NCBI RefSeq assembly: GCF_003002065.1
Contig: NZ_PVZG01000023.1
Location: forward strand, 1 to 64,000
Origin: Pseudosporangium ferrugineum
Lineage (GTDB): Bacteria > Actinomycetota > Actinomycetes > Mycobacteriales > Micromonosporaceae
DNA length: 64,000 nt
Direction of reading: 5' to 3'
Every line of letters begins with the position of its first letter. The first letter of the stretch is position 1. Below the pieces are notes generated by a model. The model was given only the letters and a program-made list of their open reading frames with translations, was not told the origin of the DNA and searched no databases. This document shows positions 43,154 to 52,497 of the stretch, one piece after another. The position numbers were made by a program, and so were the translations under genes.

Positions 43154-44509
43154 ATGGATTCGTGGCGGCGGGACTACCTCGACGAGGCGCTGGTGCTGGC
43201 TCGGGTCGGCGAGCACGACGAGGCGGCGGCCATGCTGCGCTCACATGTCGACCACCGGGCCGGCTGGGACGACCGCGCTCCCGAGCTCGCGTTCCTGCTG
43301 CGGGACGAGGAGATGCTGCGGCGCCTGGCGGCCCGCAGCGACCTCGCGGTGGTCCGGCTGGCCGAGCTGCTCATCGCCGCGCGGGGCGTCGAGGCCGCCG
43401 AGGCGGAGATCGAGGCGCTGCCGGTGCACGAGTGGCGGAGCCCGCCGCGGATCAGCTTCGCGCGGGCGCTCGCCCGTACGGGCCACGTCGAGCGGGCGCT
43501 GGCGATCGCGCGGGAGACGACCGCGGCCGGCGACCTGCGGCTCACCCTGCGCGGGGAGGAACTGCTCGCGGACCTCCACGGCGACCGGGGCGACCTGGAC
43601 GCGCTGCGGGAGGCGTACGAGAAGCACCGCTCGTCGGCGGCCGGCAACGTGCTGGCCCGGCTGCTGTGGGAACGCGGCGACCGGGAGGCCGTCCGCCGGC
43701 TGGCGATGCGCCGGGTGAGCGCGGCCCGCGAACTGCTCGTGCGGCCCGCCGCCGAGGCTGCCGACCACCGGACCCTGCTGGACCTCGTGTATCTCGGCAG
43801 CCGCACCGCCCGCGGCGCCCTGATCCCGCTGCTGGACCGGCTCGGCGACAGGAGCCTGCTCACCGCGCTCGCGCACGCCACCGACGATCGCGACCCGCAC
43901 GCGTCGGACGTGCACGAGGACTGGGCGCTCGCGGAGGCCCTGCTGCGCCACGGCCTGGACGAGGAGGCCCTGCCGGTGCTGCGCGCCACCGTGCCGCAGT
44001 ACGCCTTCGGCAACGACCAGCGCCGGCTGGCGGAGCTCACCGACGCCCGGGAGCTCTACCGCCACCTGTGGAAGATGCGGTACGGCGCGCTCACCGGCGT
44101 ACCGGAGGAGGCCCTGACCTGGGTAGCGCTGGCGATCGGGTCCGGGGTTCTCGGCAACGCCGCCTACTCCGCGCTGAGCGCGGCCGTCTCCGGACTGTGG
44201 CAGCGCGTCGCCGCCCGGGGCGAAGCCGCGCACGACGCCCCGGCCCCCGAGCCCTCGGCCGGGCGGCACACCGCGCGGGAGGCCTTCGACGCCGCCTGCG
44301 TGGCGATCCACGATCACTGCGCGGAGATCGAGGTTCCCGTGCCGGACTTCGCCGCGATGTCGTGCGAATACCACACCACCAACGGCCGGTGGATGTTCGT
44401 CTTCCGCGAGCAGGACGGCCACCGCCGCCGGTTCCTCGTCACCGTGCGCCCGCCCCGCCACGACGGGAGGACCGTCGTGACGATGGCCGCGCCGGAATGG
44501 CGCGGCTGA
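43154..44509 (+). CDS. Helical-repeat protein of unknown function
   Basis: A 451-residue protein. The first 330 residues are helical hairpins of TPR/HEAT-like character (LVLARVGEHDEAAAMLRSH, ALARTGHVERALAIARETT, LLRHGLDEEALPVLRATV). A single hydrophobic stretch follows (WVALAIGSGVLGNAAYSALSAAV), then a roughly 80-residue C-terminal domain with CEYHTTNGRWMFVFREQDGHRRRFLVTV. No enzyme motif is seen. A GACAAT box lies 7 nt before the ATG. It ends at a strong bidirectional hairpin. Confidence 0.65.
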   Translation: MDSWRRDYLDEALVLARVGEHDEAAAMLRSHVDHRAGWDDRAPELAFLLRDEEMLRRLAARSDLAVVRLAELLIAARGVEAAEAEIEALPVHEWRSPPRISFARALARTGHVERALAIARETTAAGDLRLTLRGEELLADLHGDRGDLDALREAYEKHRSSAAGNVLARLLWERGDREAVRRLAMRRVSAARELLVRPAAEAADHRTLLDLVYLGSRTARGALIPLLDRLGDRSLLTALAHATDDRDPHASDVHEDWALAEALLRHGLDEEALPVLRATVPQYAFGNDQRRLAELTDARELYRHLWKMRYGALTGVPEEALTWVALAIGSGVLGNAAYSALSAAVSGLWQRVAARGEAAHDAPAPEPSAGRHTAREAFDAACVAIHDHCAEIEVPVPDFAAMSCEYHTTNGRWMFVFREQDGHRRRFLVTVRPPRHDGRTVVTMAAPEWRG

Positions 44510-44515
44510 CCGGAA

Positions 44516-44551
44516 CCGGTGCTGCCCGGCATCCCCTCCGGGCAGCACCGG
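44516..44551. terminator. Strong bidirectional terminator hairpin
   Basis: Fourteen-bp perfect arms (44516-44529, CCGGTGCTGCCCGG, and 44538-44551) with an 8-nt loop lie between the convergent helical-repeat and GH26 genes. Confidence 0.85.
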
Positions 44552-44558
44552 GGGCGCG

Positions 44559-45587
44559 TCACGGGTTCATGAACGGGTCCTTCGCCATCTTCTGGTACGC
44601 CGACAGCGCCGACGAGGACGAGTTGATCTGCCAGTGGCGTTCCTTGTCGACGTCGAACCACACGACCGCCTTGATCAGCGGATAGGTGTTCTTCAGCGTC
44701 GGGATGATCTCGTTGATCCAGGTCGCCTTGCTGCCGCCCGCCTCGTCCGAGGCCATCTCGGCGATGATGATCGGCTTGTTCTTCGCGGCGAGCTGGGGGT
44801 AGAGCCGCGCGAAGACCTGCCGGAACGTCTGCCACTCGAAGTCCGGGTCCGAGGTGCCCCAGTTGTAGCCGTCGATGCCGGTCCAGTCGACGTACTGGTC
44901 GCCGGGGTAGTAGTTCATGGCCGGCGGGGAATCCTCGGAGTCCTCGTTGTTCGGGCACCACGCCCACACCACGTTGGTGGCCCCGCGCGCGACGAAGATG
45001 TCGTGGATGTGGCGCCACGCGGCGATGTAGTTGGCCGGGTTGTGGTTGCCCCAGCCCTCGTCGCCGTTCATCTCCGCGGCGAAGTCGATGAAGAACTGCT
45101 TGCCGAGCGCCTTGGCGTCGTCGGCCCGCCGCTTGAGCATCGAGTCGTACCGGCCGTTGATGATGTCGGTGAAGTTGACGTTGTTGGGCTCAACGTTCAC
45201 CAGCGGGATCCGCCCCTCGGCGAAGTCCCTGGTGTTGACCGACGACTTGATCCAGTCGTCGTTCTTGAAGTCGTAGTACGTCAGGTGGACGGTGGGCTTG
45301 CGCCCGATCCGCTGGTCGGTCTGCGCGACCGTACCGTTGCCGTAGTAGTGCCCGAGCAGCGCGCCCTGGGCAGGCACCAGGGGCACCGCGCGCGGCGCCC
45401 GGGCCTTCGCCGCGGGGGCCGGCGCCGCCTTCGCGGGCGGGGCCTTGCGGGCCCGCTCGTCGCTGGAGGCGAACGCGTTGGTCTGAGTCACCGTGACCGC
45501 GGCAGCCGCGGCCAGGAACATTCCCACCGCGACGCCCCGTACGGCGCGACGGGACCTGGCGGGTCGGTGTTCCTTGTCAATGGTCAT
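44559..45587 (-). CDS. Secreted GH26-like glycoside hydrolase (mannanase type)
   Basis: A 342-residue exported enzyme. The N-terminus RSRRAVRGVAVGMFLAAAAAVTV could be a Tat or Sec signal. The TIM-barrel part fits family GH26: the acid/base Glu172 in FAAEMNGDEGWGNHNP, ATNVVWAWCPNN, DWTGIDGYNWGT and the nucleophile Glu277 in PIIIAEMASDE. The family is mainly beta-mannanases, with some glucanases and xylanases. It lies 21 bp downstream of the histidine kinase gene, so it is probably co-transcribed with the two-component system. Confidence 0.8.
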   Translation of the reverse strand: MTIDKEHRPARSRRAVRGVAVGMFLAAAAAVTVTQTNAFASSDERARKAPPAKAAPAPAAKARAPRAVPLVPAQGALLGHYYGNGTVAQTDQRIGRKPTVHLTYYDFKNDDWIKSSVNTRDFAEGRIPLVNVEPNNVNFTDIINGRYDSMLKRRADDAKALGKQFFIDFAAEMNGDEGWGNHNPANYIAAWRHIHDIFVARGATNVVWAWCPNNEDSEDSPPAMNYYPGDQYVDWTGIDGYNWGTSDPDFEWQTFRQVFARLYPQLAAKNKPIIIAEMASDEAGGSKATWINEIIPTLKNTYPLIKAVVWFDVDKERHWQINSSSSALSAYQKMAKDPFMNP

Positions 45588-45608
45588 GCGGGAAGGGTGG
45601 CAACCGCA

Positions 45609-46928
45609 TCATGAGCGGACGATGAAGCGCGGCAGCGCGAGCTCCACCATTGCCCCTTCGCCCGGCGCGGAAGCGACGTACGCCCTTCCGCCGTGCAGTT
45701 CGGCGACCCACCGCACGATGGCCAGGCCCACGCCGATCCCGCCGCGCCCGCCGGTGACCCGGTCACCGAAGATCCGCTCCCGGTCCCGCTCGGCGATCCC
45801 CGGGCCGTGGTCGCGCACGGACACCTTGCCCGCGGCGACGGACACCTCCACGAACGTGGGCTCCCCCGCCGGTACGCCGTGCCGCAGGGCGTTCTCGACC
45901 AGGTTGCGCACCGCCTGGGCCAGCAGGTCCGGGTCGCCGCGCACGACGGTCGGCTCGGTCAGCACCGACACGTGCGCCCCGCGCCGCGGCAACTCCTCCA
46001 CCACCTGCTCGACCAGCAGATCCAGGCGCAGCGGCGTCAGCTCCAGCGGCCGGCTGCCGGTGTCGATGCGGGCCCTGCTGAGCAGCCCGGTCACCAGCCG
46101 GTCCAGGTGATCGACGAGCCGCACCGCGTCCCCGCCCGCCACGGCCAGGCGGAGCGTGGCGAGCGGCGTACGCAACTCGTGGGCCGCCTCGGCGAGGAAC
46201 TGCTCCTGCTGGTCCAGCGTACGGATGGACGGCCCGATGCTCTTGCCCGACAGCACGTGACCGGCGACGGCCGAGACCAGCACCAGGACGACACACCCGG
46301 CGGCGAGCCACAGGACCAGCTCGGTGTGACCGCGTTCCTGCGGCGCCAGATCGACGGCGATGAGCACGACGGCCCCGATCTCGTCGGTGTCCCACACCGG
46401 CGCGGTGGCCCACCGCAGCCTCCGCCCGTCGGGCGCCCCGATCGTCGCCAGCACCGGCCCCTGGTCCCGGACGGTGGTCTCCCACAGCTCGTCCAGCCGG
46501 CTGCCGGCGGGCAGCACGCCGTCCCCCTTCGGCCGCAACCACCGGGCCTGCGCGCCGGCCCCCTCCGGCCGTTGCAGGACCGCGGTCACGTCGGACGCCG
46601 TCGCCAGCTCGTCCTCGGAGAGCGGCTCGAGATGCAGGGTGCCCTTGTCCATCCAGATGGCCCGCGACAGTGCCTGCGCCCGCCCCCTGATCTCCGAGTC
46701 GAGGTCCCGCGAACCCGACTTCGCGTCGATGGAGGCGGCGATGACGACCAGCGCGACGAGGGACACGGCGCTGGTGGCCGCGTACAGCAGGGTCAGCGCC
46801 CAGCGCATCCGCCGCAGCCGCGCGGCGGCGGGCCGGCGACCCCTCGTCCCCACCGTCCTCGCGGCGCCGGCACGACGGCCGGCTCCCGGCCCCGCCGCCC
46901 TGGTCGCGCCCGCCCGGTGGGCCGCCAT
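45609..46928 (-). CDS. Sensor histidine kinase
   Basis: A 439-residue membrane kinase: a first helix (ALTLLYAATSAVSLVALVVIAA), an extracytoplasmic sensor of about 130 residues, a second helix (LVLWLAAGCVVLVLVSAVAGHV), then the HisKA phosphoacceptor FLAEAAHELRTPLATLR and an ATPase domain with NLVENALRHG, VRDHGPGIAERD and GGIGVGLAIVRW. A canonical HAMP domain is not obvious. The start overlaps the regulator stop in a TGATG junction, and the GH26 gene follows 21 bp downstream. Confidence 0.88.
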   Translation of the reverse strand: MAAHRAGATRAAGPGAGRRAGAARTVGTRGRRPAAARLRRMRWALTLLYAATSAVSLVALVVIAASIDAKSGSRDLDSEIRGRAQALSRAIWMDKGTLHLEPLSEDELATASDVTAVLQRPEGAGAQARWLRPKGDGVLPAGSRLDELWETTVRDQGPVLATIGAPDGRRLRWATAPVWDTDEIGAVVLIAVDLAPQERGHTELVLWLAAGCVVLVLVSAVAGHVLSGKSIGPSIRTLDQQEQFLAEAAHELRTPLATLRLAVAGGDAVRLVDHLDRLVTGLLSRARIDTGSRPLELTPLRLDLLVEQVVEELPRRGAHVSVLTEPTVVRGDPDLLAQAVRNLVENALRHGVPAGEPTFVEVSVAAGKVSVRDHGPGIAERDRERIFGDRVTGGRGGIGVGLAIVRWVAELHGGRAYVASAPGEGAMVELALPRFIVRS

Positions 46929-47593
46929 CAGGCCGGTCCGCGGAGCCGGTAGCCGACACCCCGGAGCGACTCGATGAGGTCGGGCGGCCCCAGCTTGCGG
47001 CGCAGATTCACAATCACCGCATCGACCACGTTCGACGCCGGGTCGCTCATCTCGTCCCAACAGCTCTCGAGCAGTTCCGTACGCGTGACAGCCTCGCCGG
47101 CCCGCACCATCAGCGCCTCCAGCACGGCGAACTCCTTGGCGGTGACCGTGAGCAGCACTCCGGCCCGCCGCACCCGATGGGTCGGCACGTCGAGCGTCAG
47201 GTCGCCGGCCGTCAGCACCGGCAGCCGCGGAGGCTGGCCCCGCCGGCACAGCGCCCGCACCCGAGCCACCAACTCGGCCATGGCGAACGGCTTGACCAGA
47301 TAGTCATCGGCGCCGTGCTCGAACCCGGACACCCGGTCGTCCACCGCGCCCAACGCCGTCAGCACCAGCACCGGCACGCTCCGCCCGGCCCCGCGCCACA
47401 CCTTGATCAGCCCGAGCACATCGCCGTCGGGCAACCCCCGGTCCGCGACCACACAGTCGTAACTGTTCACGGAAACCTTGAGATCCGCATCGGCCCGGCA
47501 CCATGCGTAATCAACCGCGAACCCGACGGTACGCAGCCCCGCCGTGATGGCGGGGCCGAGCTCACGATCGTCCTCGACCACCAGAACCCGCAT
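46928..47593 (-). CDS. OmpR-family response regulator
   Basis: A 221-residue regulator. The receiver has VEDDREL, the phospho-acceptor Asp51 (DCVVADRGLPDG) and the conserved lysine in DYLVKPFAMAEL. The C-terminal winged helix reads LTVTAKEFAVLEALMVRAGEAVTRTELLESCWDE...VIVNLRRKLGPPDLIESLRGVGYRL. It is the first gene of a three-gene transcript with its kinase and the GH26 enzyme. The ATG lies 9 nt after a TAGGAT box. Confidence 0.92.
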   Translation of the reverse strand: MRVLVVEDDRELGPAITAGLRTVGFAVDYAWCRADADLKVSVNSYDCVVADRGLPDGDVLGLIKVWRGAGRSVPVLVLTALGAVDDRVSGFEHGADDYLVKPFAMAELVARVRALCRRGQPPRLPVLTAGDLTLDVPTHRVRRAGVLLTVTAKEFAVLEALMVRAGEAVTRTELLESCWDEMSDPASNVVDAVIVNLRRKLGPPDLIESLRGVGYRLRGPA

Positions 47594-47938
47594 GATCGGC
47601 CGATCCTAGATCCCCCTGTCACCCGGCCCGGATCAGCGCTCCCCGACGGCCCGAGGCGGCGTCCGGACCCGGGCGAGCATGCCGGTCACCACCGCGGCCC
47701 GCTGCCCGGCCTCCGGGGGCCGCGCGATCGTGACTCCCGATCCCCCGCCGCTGTCTCAGGGGCGCGACCCCGGGTTTCTCCCACCTCGGGACTTCGCCGC
47801 CGGAACTCGGCTCCGCCGTGGTGGCGTCCCGGGCAGGAGCACACGCGGTCATCGTCGGTGATCCGCCCGGCAGGCTTGCCCGCAGGACTCCGTGTCCCGG
47901 TCATTGACCAGCCGTCCACTGTGGAGAACCATGGGCTG
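47594..47938. other. 345-bp intergenic stretch without a recognisable gene
   Basis: The right side of the OmpR-regulator start holds its TAGGAT box. The rest is GC-rich with short open stretches in several frames but no start with a ribosome site, no family resemblance and no clear repeat. I see nothing supportable here beyond the promoter. Confidence 0.5.
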
Positions 47939-50395
47939 TCAGGATGTGGCCAGGGAGTGCCGGGACGCGCGGTAGGCGGGGATCACCGAGGCGGCGAGGG
48001 CTATCGCCAGGCAGGTCGCCACGATGCCGGTGATGACGCCCCACGGGAGGGTCAGAGGCACGGGGTGGCCGATCATGTCGGCCAGGGCCGAGCGCATCAC
48101 CAGGAGGGCGCCGCCCGAGACCACGCCGCCGAGGGCCGTGCCCAGGGCGACGATCAGGGTGGATTCGGTGGCGATCACGCCGGCCACCTGGCGGGGGGTC
48201 GCTCCGGCCAGGCGCAGGAGGCGGAATTCCGGGTGGCGGTCGCGGACGGCCATGAGGAGGGTGTTGGCGATGGACAGGGCGCCGAAGCCGGCCGAGATGG
48301 TCACCAGGATCATCACGAACGTCCAGATCAGGGTGGAGAAGCCGCCGTCGTCGCGGGCCCAGGTGACCATGTCCCGCACGGTCGCGCCGGGGGCGGCCAG
48401 CGCGGCGGTGACCTCGGCGCGGGGGGCGTCGGTGAACACGACCGGGATCAGTGCCGTCGGGTCGTGGGCGTAGACGGCGTCCTCGGCGACCAGGGCCTCG
48501 CCGCCGCCCGGAAGGTTGTCGCCGTCCACCAGCGCCACCAGCCGCATGCGCCAGTCGGCACCGTTCGCGGCCCGTACGGTGACCGCGTCGCCGAGCCGCC
48601 AGCCGTTCGCCTCGGCCAGGTCGGGCCGGGTGGCGAAGGCGCCGCCGGTGAGGCGGGTCAGGTCGCCCGCCACCAGCTTCAGGTGGCCGCGGGTCACGGC
48701 GGCCAGCGCCTTCGGTGACACACCGCTGATGCTGCGCTGCGACCAGTGACCCTTCTCGTCGCGGTAGTACACGGTCGACTGCACCGCGTACACGGCGTCG
48801 CCCGGTACGGCCGCGGCCACCTCCCGGGACAGCCCGGCGCCGTGCGGCACCGCCGTGACCGCCACCCCCGCTCCGACCCGCGTCGCCTCCTCGTTCGCGG
48901 TGGCCTCCTGCGAGGTGGTGAGGCTGCCGACGAGGAGGACCGCGAAGCTGACGGTGAGCATCACCGGTGCGGTCGCCGACGCGATGCGGCGTACACCGGT
49001 CAGGGAGCTCTCCCGGACGATCAGGCCCGCGGCGCCCGGCAGGCGGGTCAGGGGCCGGCACGCCACCCGGAGCAGGGGCGGCAGCAGGGCGGGCCCGAGC
49101 AACGCCATGGACAGGACCGCCGCGGCGGCCCCCACCGTCGCGTTCCGCACGGCCGACTCCGCGCCGGCGCCGGTGAGGGTGGCCGCCATGACGGCGGCGA
49201 GCAGGGCGGACAGCAGCCCGCCGGCCCAGCGGGCCCGGGTCATCGGCCGGGTCTCGACCGCGGCGGTCCGCAGCGCCTCCAGCGGTGCCACCTTCGCCGC
49301 CCGGCGGCACGCCGATCCGACGCCCAGCACGGCGACGGCCGTTCCCGCGGCCGCGGCCGCCGCCAGGGGCCACCACGTGAGGGTCACGTCCAGGTCCGGC
49401 CGGACGATCTTCGCCCCGGCGAGGACGTCGGCGAACCACTGCGCCGAGGCCGCGGCCAGGACGCTGCCGGCGGCCCCCGCGGCCAGCGAGACCATGACGG
49501 CTTCCGCGTACACGGTGTGCCGTACCTGGCGGGGCACCGCCCCCACGAGGCGGAGCAGGGCGAACTCGCGCCGGCGCTGATGGGTGCCGAACGCGAACGT
49601 CGAGGCGACGACGAAGATCGACGTGAACGTGCCGAGCCCGGTGATCATGCCGAGGGCGAGCCCGGCCAGCTCGCGCAGGCGGATCTCGCGTACCGGCTCC
49701 GCGGCGGTCATGGCGTCGCCCACCAGGACCTCGGCCGTGTCGCCGAGCAGGGCCCGCACCCGGTCGGCGGCCTGAGCGTCGGCGCGGACGCCGATCTGCG
49801 TGACGCCGGCCCCCAGCCGGGCGGCCTCCGCGTCGGTGACGTAGTAGCCGGCCGGGTATTCCCCGGGCCCGTCGACCGTTCCGCTGACCGTGTACGGGCG
49901 CGGCCCCGCCGCCGTCAGCAGCGTGACCCGGTCGCCGGGCGCCGCACCGATCGTCTCGTCCAGCACCACCTCACCGGCCGCGGCGGGCGCCCGGCCGGCG
50001 GTCAGCCCGAACGAGGCGAGCCCGGCGGACGACCAGCCGTGGCCCTGCGGCTCGTCCTCGGCGTCGCCCGCGGCCGCTCCGCCGACGAGCGCCTGGGCGT
50101 AGAAGGCCACGTCCGGTACGGCCGCGGACACGCCGTCGAGCGCGCCGAGGCGCCCCGCGAGCTCCGCCGCCTCCGCCTGCGACCAGGGCCGCCGCAGCTG
50201 CCACGCGCCGGCGACGGCCGGGTTCGCCGGCGCCTGCACGAGGAGGTCCGCGCGCGCCAGGCGGGCCGGCACCCGGGGTTCGGTCGCGAGCAGCACGAGG
50301 CCGGTGGCGCCGAGCAGGGCGACCCCGGCGGCCAGGGCGGCGAAGGTGCCGAGGAACGCGTGCCACCGGCTGCGCAGCGTCGCGAGGCTCAGCAT
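47939..50395 (-). CDS. FtsX-like ABC transporter permease
   Basis: An 818-residue permease. One N-terminal helix, a large MacB-like outer domain (ADLLVQAPANPAVAG...), a first FtsX block (ITGLGTFTSIFVVASTFAFGTHQRRREFALLRLVGAVPRQVRHTV) and a second at the C-terminus (SIANTLLMAVRDRHPEFRLLRLAGATPRQVAGVI). Such transporters export peptides or lipids or sense cell-envelope antibiotics. ATG 50395 overlaps the ATPase stop by 7 bp, so the two form one unit. Confidence 0.92.
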   Translation of the reverse strand: MLSLATLRSRWHAFLGTFAALAAGVALLGATGLVLLATEPRVPARLARADLLVQAPANPAVAGAWQLRRPWSQAEAAELAGRLGALDGVSAAVPDVAFYAQALVGGAAAGDAEDEPQGHGWSSAGLASFGLTAGRAPAAAGEVVLDETIGAAPGDRVTLLTAAGPRPYTVSGTVDGPGEYPAGYYVTDAEAARLGAGVTQIGVRADAQAADRVRALLGDTAEVLVGDAMTAAEPVREIRLRELAGLALGMITGLGTFTSIFVVASTFAFGTHQRRREFALLRLVGAVPRQVRHTVYAEAVMVSLAAGAAGSVLAAASAQWFADVLAGAKIVRPDLDVTLTWWPLAAAAAAGTAVAVLGVGSACRRAAKVAPLEALRTAAVETRPMTRARWAGGLLSALLAAVMAATLTGAGAESAVRNATVGAAAAVLSMALLGPALLPPLLRVACRPLTRLPGAAGLIVRESSLTGVRRIASATAPVMLTVSFAVLLVGSLTTSQEATANEEATRVGAGVAVTAVPHGAGLSREVAAAVPGDAVYAVQSTVYYRDEKGHWSQRSISGVSPKALAAVTRGHLKLVAGDLTRLTGGAFATRPDLAEANGWRLGDAVTVRAANGADWRMRLVALVDGDNLPGGGEALVAEDAVYAHDPTALIPVVFTDAPRAEVTAALAAPGATVRDMVTWARDDGGFSTLIWTFVMILVTISAGFGALSIANTLLMAVRDRHPEFRLLRLAGATPRQVAGVIATESTLIVALGTALGGVVSGGALLVMRSALADMIGHPVPLTLPWGVITGIVATCLAIALAASVIPAYRASRHSLATS

Positions 50396-51159
50396 GCCGA
50401 CTCCAGCCGCGCCATCCGGGTGGCGATCTCGGCGGCGGCGGGCGGCCCGCCGGCCGCGGTCAGTTCGTCGGCGACCCGGCCGTCGGCGAGGAAGACGACC
50501 CGGTCCGCGTACGCCGCGGCGACCGGGTCGTGGGTCACCATCACCACGGTGAGGCCGTGCTGGTCGATGAGGCGCCGCAGCAGGCCGAGCACCTCCCGGG
50601 AGGAGCCGGTGTCCAGGGCTCCGGTGGGTTCGTCGGCGAAGACCACCGCCGGCCGGGTGATCAGGGCGCGGGCGATGGCGACGCGCTGCTGCTGGCCCCC
50701 GGAGAGCTCGCTCGGGCGGTGCCGGGCCCGGTCGGCGAGGCCCACCTCGGCGAGGGCGGCGCGCACCGCGTCCCGGGGCGGCTTCGCGCCGGCCAGCAGC
50801 AGCGGCAACGCGACGTTCTGCTCGGCCGTCAGCGCGGGCATCAGGTTGAACGACTGGAAGACGAAGCCGATGGCGGCGCGGCGCAGCCTCGTCCGCGCGG
50901 TCTCGGTCAGCGGGCCGAGGTCGGTGCCGGCCACCACGACCTTGCCCCCGGTCGGCCGGTCCAGGCCCGCGGCGCAGTGCAGCAGGGTGGACTTTCCGGA
51001 GCCGGAGGGACCCATCACCGCGGTGCCGGTGCCGCTGCGGAACCCCAGCGTCACGGCGTCGAGCGCGGTGACCGCCCGGTCGCCCGTCCCGTAGACGCGG
51101 CTGACCTGCCGCAGCTGGACGGCCTCGGTTGCGTGGGCCGGTCGTTCGGTAACTGTCAT
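50389..51159 (-). CDS. ABC transporter ATP-binding protein (LolD/MacB-like)
   Basis: A 256-residue ATPase with Walker A GPSGSGKST, Q-loop FVFQSFNLMPALT, signature LSGGQQQRVAIARAL, Walker B AVVFADEPTGALD and the switch His in VMVTHDP. It drives the FtsX-like permease encoded directly downstream. The pair diverges from a NarL-type two-component system across 108 bp containing a perfect GGTAGA/TCTACC palindrome, so that system probably controls the transporter. Confidence 0.93.
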   Translation of the reverse strand: MTVTERPAHATEAVQLRQVSRVYGTGDRAVTALDAVTLGFRSGTGTAVMGPSGSGKSTLLHCAAGLDRPTGGKVVVAGTDLGPLTETARTRLRRAAIGFVFQSFNLMPALTAEQNVALPLLLAGAKPPRDAVRAALAEVGLADRARHRPSELSGGQQQRVAIARALITRPAVVFADEPTGALDTGSSREVLGLLRRLIDQHGLTVVMVTHDPVAAAYADRVVFLADGRVADELTAAGGPPAAAEIATRMARLESAC

Positions 51160-51216
51160 GCGTCCATGCAATCGGCAACCCGGTCCGGGCACAGTCGAGC
51201 GCGGTCGAGTCTTCGT

Positions 51217-51234
51217 GGTAGACCGCGCTCTACC
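51217..51234. promoter_or_regulatory. Palindrome between the ABC exporter and the two-component genes
   Basis: GGTAGA-ccgcgc-TCTACC (51217-51234) has perfect 6-bp arms. The TACCGT box for the kinase gene lies at 51256-51261. It is a good candidate site for the NarL-type regulator. Confidence 0.55.
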
Positions 51235-51267
51235 GACGCGGCCCGCCCGGGGCGATACCGTCGAGGC

Positions 51268-52497
51268 GTGAAGGTCAGGACCGCCCAGGAGGCGCTCGCC
51301 CAGCGCCCGCTGACGTTCCTGCGCTCCTCCTGGCCGTGGCGCTCGCTGGCCTACCTGCTCTCCGCGATCGTGCTCGAGGCCGGCGTGCTCGCGGTCATCC
51401 TCGCGCCCGTCCTGCTGGGCAACCTCAACGGCGTCCACCCGGCGGCCTCGGTCACGGCCGGCGTGCTGCTGCTGGGGCTCGCCGGGCCGGCCGTGGCCCG
51501 CGCCGAACGCCGGCGGCTGCGGCTTGTCGACCGAGAACCCCTCCCTGCCCCGCACCGGCCGGCGCCCGCCGCCAACCCGGCCGCGCGCCTGCGTGCCCTC
51601 CTGCGGGAGCCGGCGACCTGGCGGGAGGTCGGCTTCGCGGCGGTGTGCTCGCTCGCCCTGTGCCTGGTGGACGGCGCGCTGATCGCGCTCGGCGCGTACC
51701 TGATCGTCCTGCCGGTCCTCGCCCTCGCCGCCGCCGGCGCGCTGGTGATCGTCCTGCTCCTGCCGGTCTATGCGTACGTGGTCACCGGATGGGCCGGCGT
51801 CCGCGCCGCCATCACCCGCGCGGTGCTCGCCCCGCGCGACGCCGAGCTGGGCGAGCAGCTCATCGCCCTGTCGCAGTCGCGGGTACGGCTCGTCGACGCC
51901 TTCGAGGTGGAGCGCCGCCGCATCGAGCGCGACCTGCACGACGGCGCCCAGCAGCGGCTCGTCGCGCTGACCATGACGCTCGGGCTCGCCCGCCTCGACG
52001 TCGCCGACGACTCACCGCTCGCCGCCCAGCTCGACACGGCTCACCGCCAGGCCACCGAGGCCCTGACCGAGTTGCAGGAGCTCATCCGCGGGGTGCACCC
52101 CGAGGTGCTCACCGGCCGCGGGTTGCCGGCCGCGGTCGAGGACGTCGCCGGGCGCTCCGCGCTGCCGGTCGAGATCGACGTGCGGCTGCCCCGCCGGCTC
52201 ACCGCCTCGGTCGAGGCCACCGCCTACTTCGTCGTCTGCGAGACGCTGGCCAACGCGTCCCGGCACGCGGGCGCGACGTCGGCGGCGGTGCGGATCGGCC
52301 TGGAGAACGACCTTCTCGTCGTCGAGGTGTCCGATGACGGGCACGGCGGCGCCGATCCCGGCCGCGGGTCGGGTCTGTCCGGGCTCCTCGACCGGGTCGC
52401 CGTGCTCGACGGGAGGCTCCTGCTGTCCAGCCCTCCGGGCGGGCCGACCGTCGTCCGAGTGGAGATACCGTGCACGCAGACCGTCCGCTCCGCATAG
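51268..52497 (+). CDS. NarL-type sensor histidine kinase
   Basis: A 409-residue kinase with four predicted membrane helices (LAYLLSAIVLEAGVLAVILAPVLL; VCSLALCLVDGALIALGAYLIVL and neighbours) and little outer sequence, as in intramembrane-sensing kinases. The HisKA_3 acceptor is FEVERRRIERDLHDGAQQRLVALTM and the ATPase domain has FVVCETLANASRHAGA and DDGHGGADPGRGSGLSGL. GTG 51268 follows TACCGT by 6 nt. It overlaps its response-regulator gene by 28 bp. Confidence 0.9.
   Translation: MKVRTAQEALAQRPLTFLRSSWPWRSLAYLLSAIVLEAGVLAVILAPVLLGNLNGVHPAASVTAGVLLLGLAGPAVARAERRRLRLVDREPLPAPHRPAPAANPAARLRALLREPATWREVGFAAVCSLALCLVDGALIALGAYLIVLPVLALAAAGALVIVLLLPVYAYVVTGWAGVRAAITRAVLAPRDAELGEQLIALSQSRVRLVDAFEVERRRIERDLHDGAQQRLVALTMTLGLARLDVADDSPLAAQLDTAHRQATEALTELQELIRGVHPEVLTGRGLPAAVEDVAGRSALPVEIDVRLPRRLTASVEATAYFVVCETLANASRHAGATSAAVRIGLENDLLVVEVSDDGHGGADPGRGSGLSGLLDRVAVLDGRLLLSSPPGGPTVVRVEIPCTQTVRSA

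Noticed and set aside
47619..47919. Several short open frames in the 345-bp gap before the ABC permease
   Set aside because: Competing frames on both strands without starts, motifs or coding bias that would favour one.
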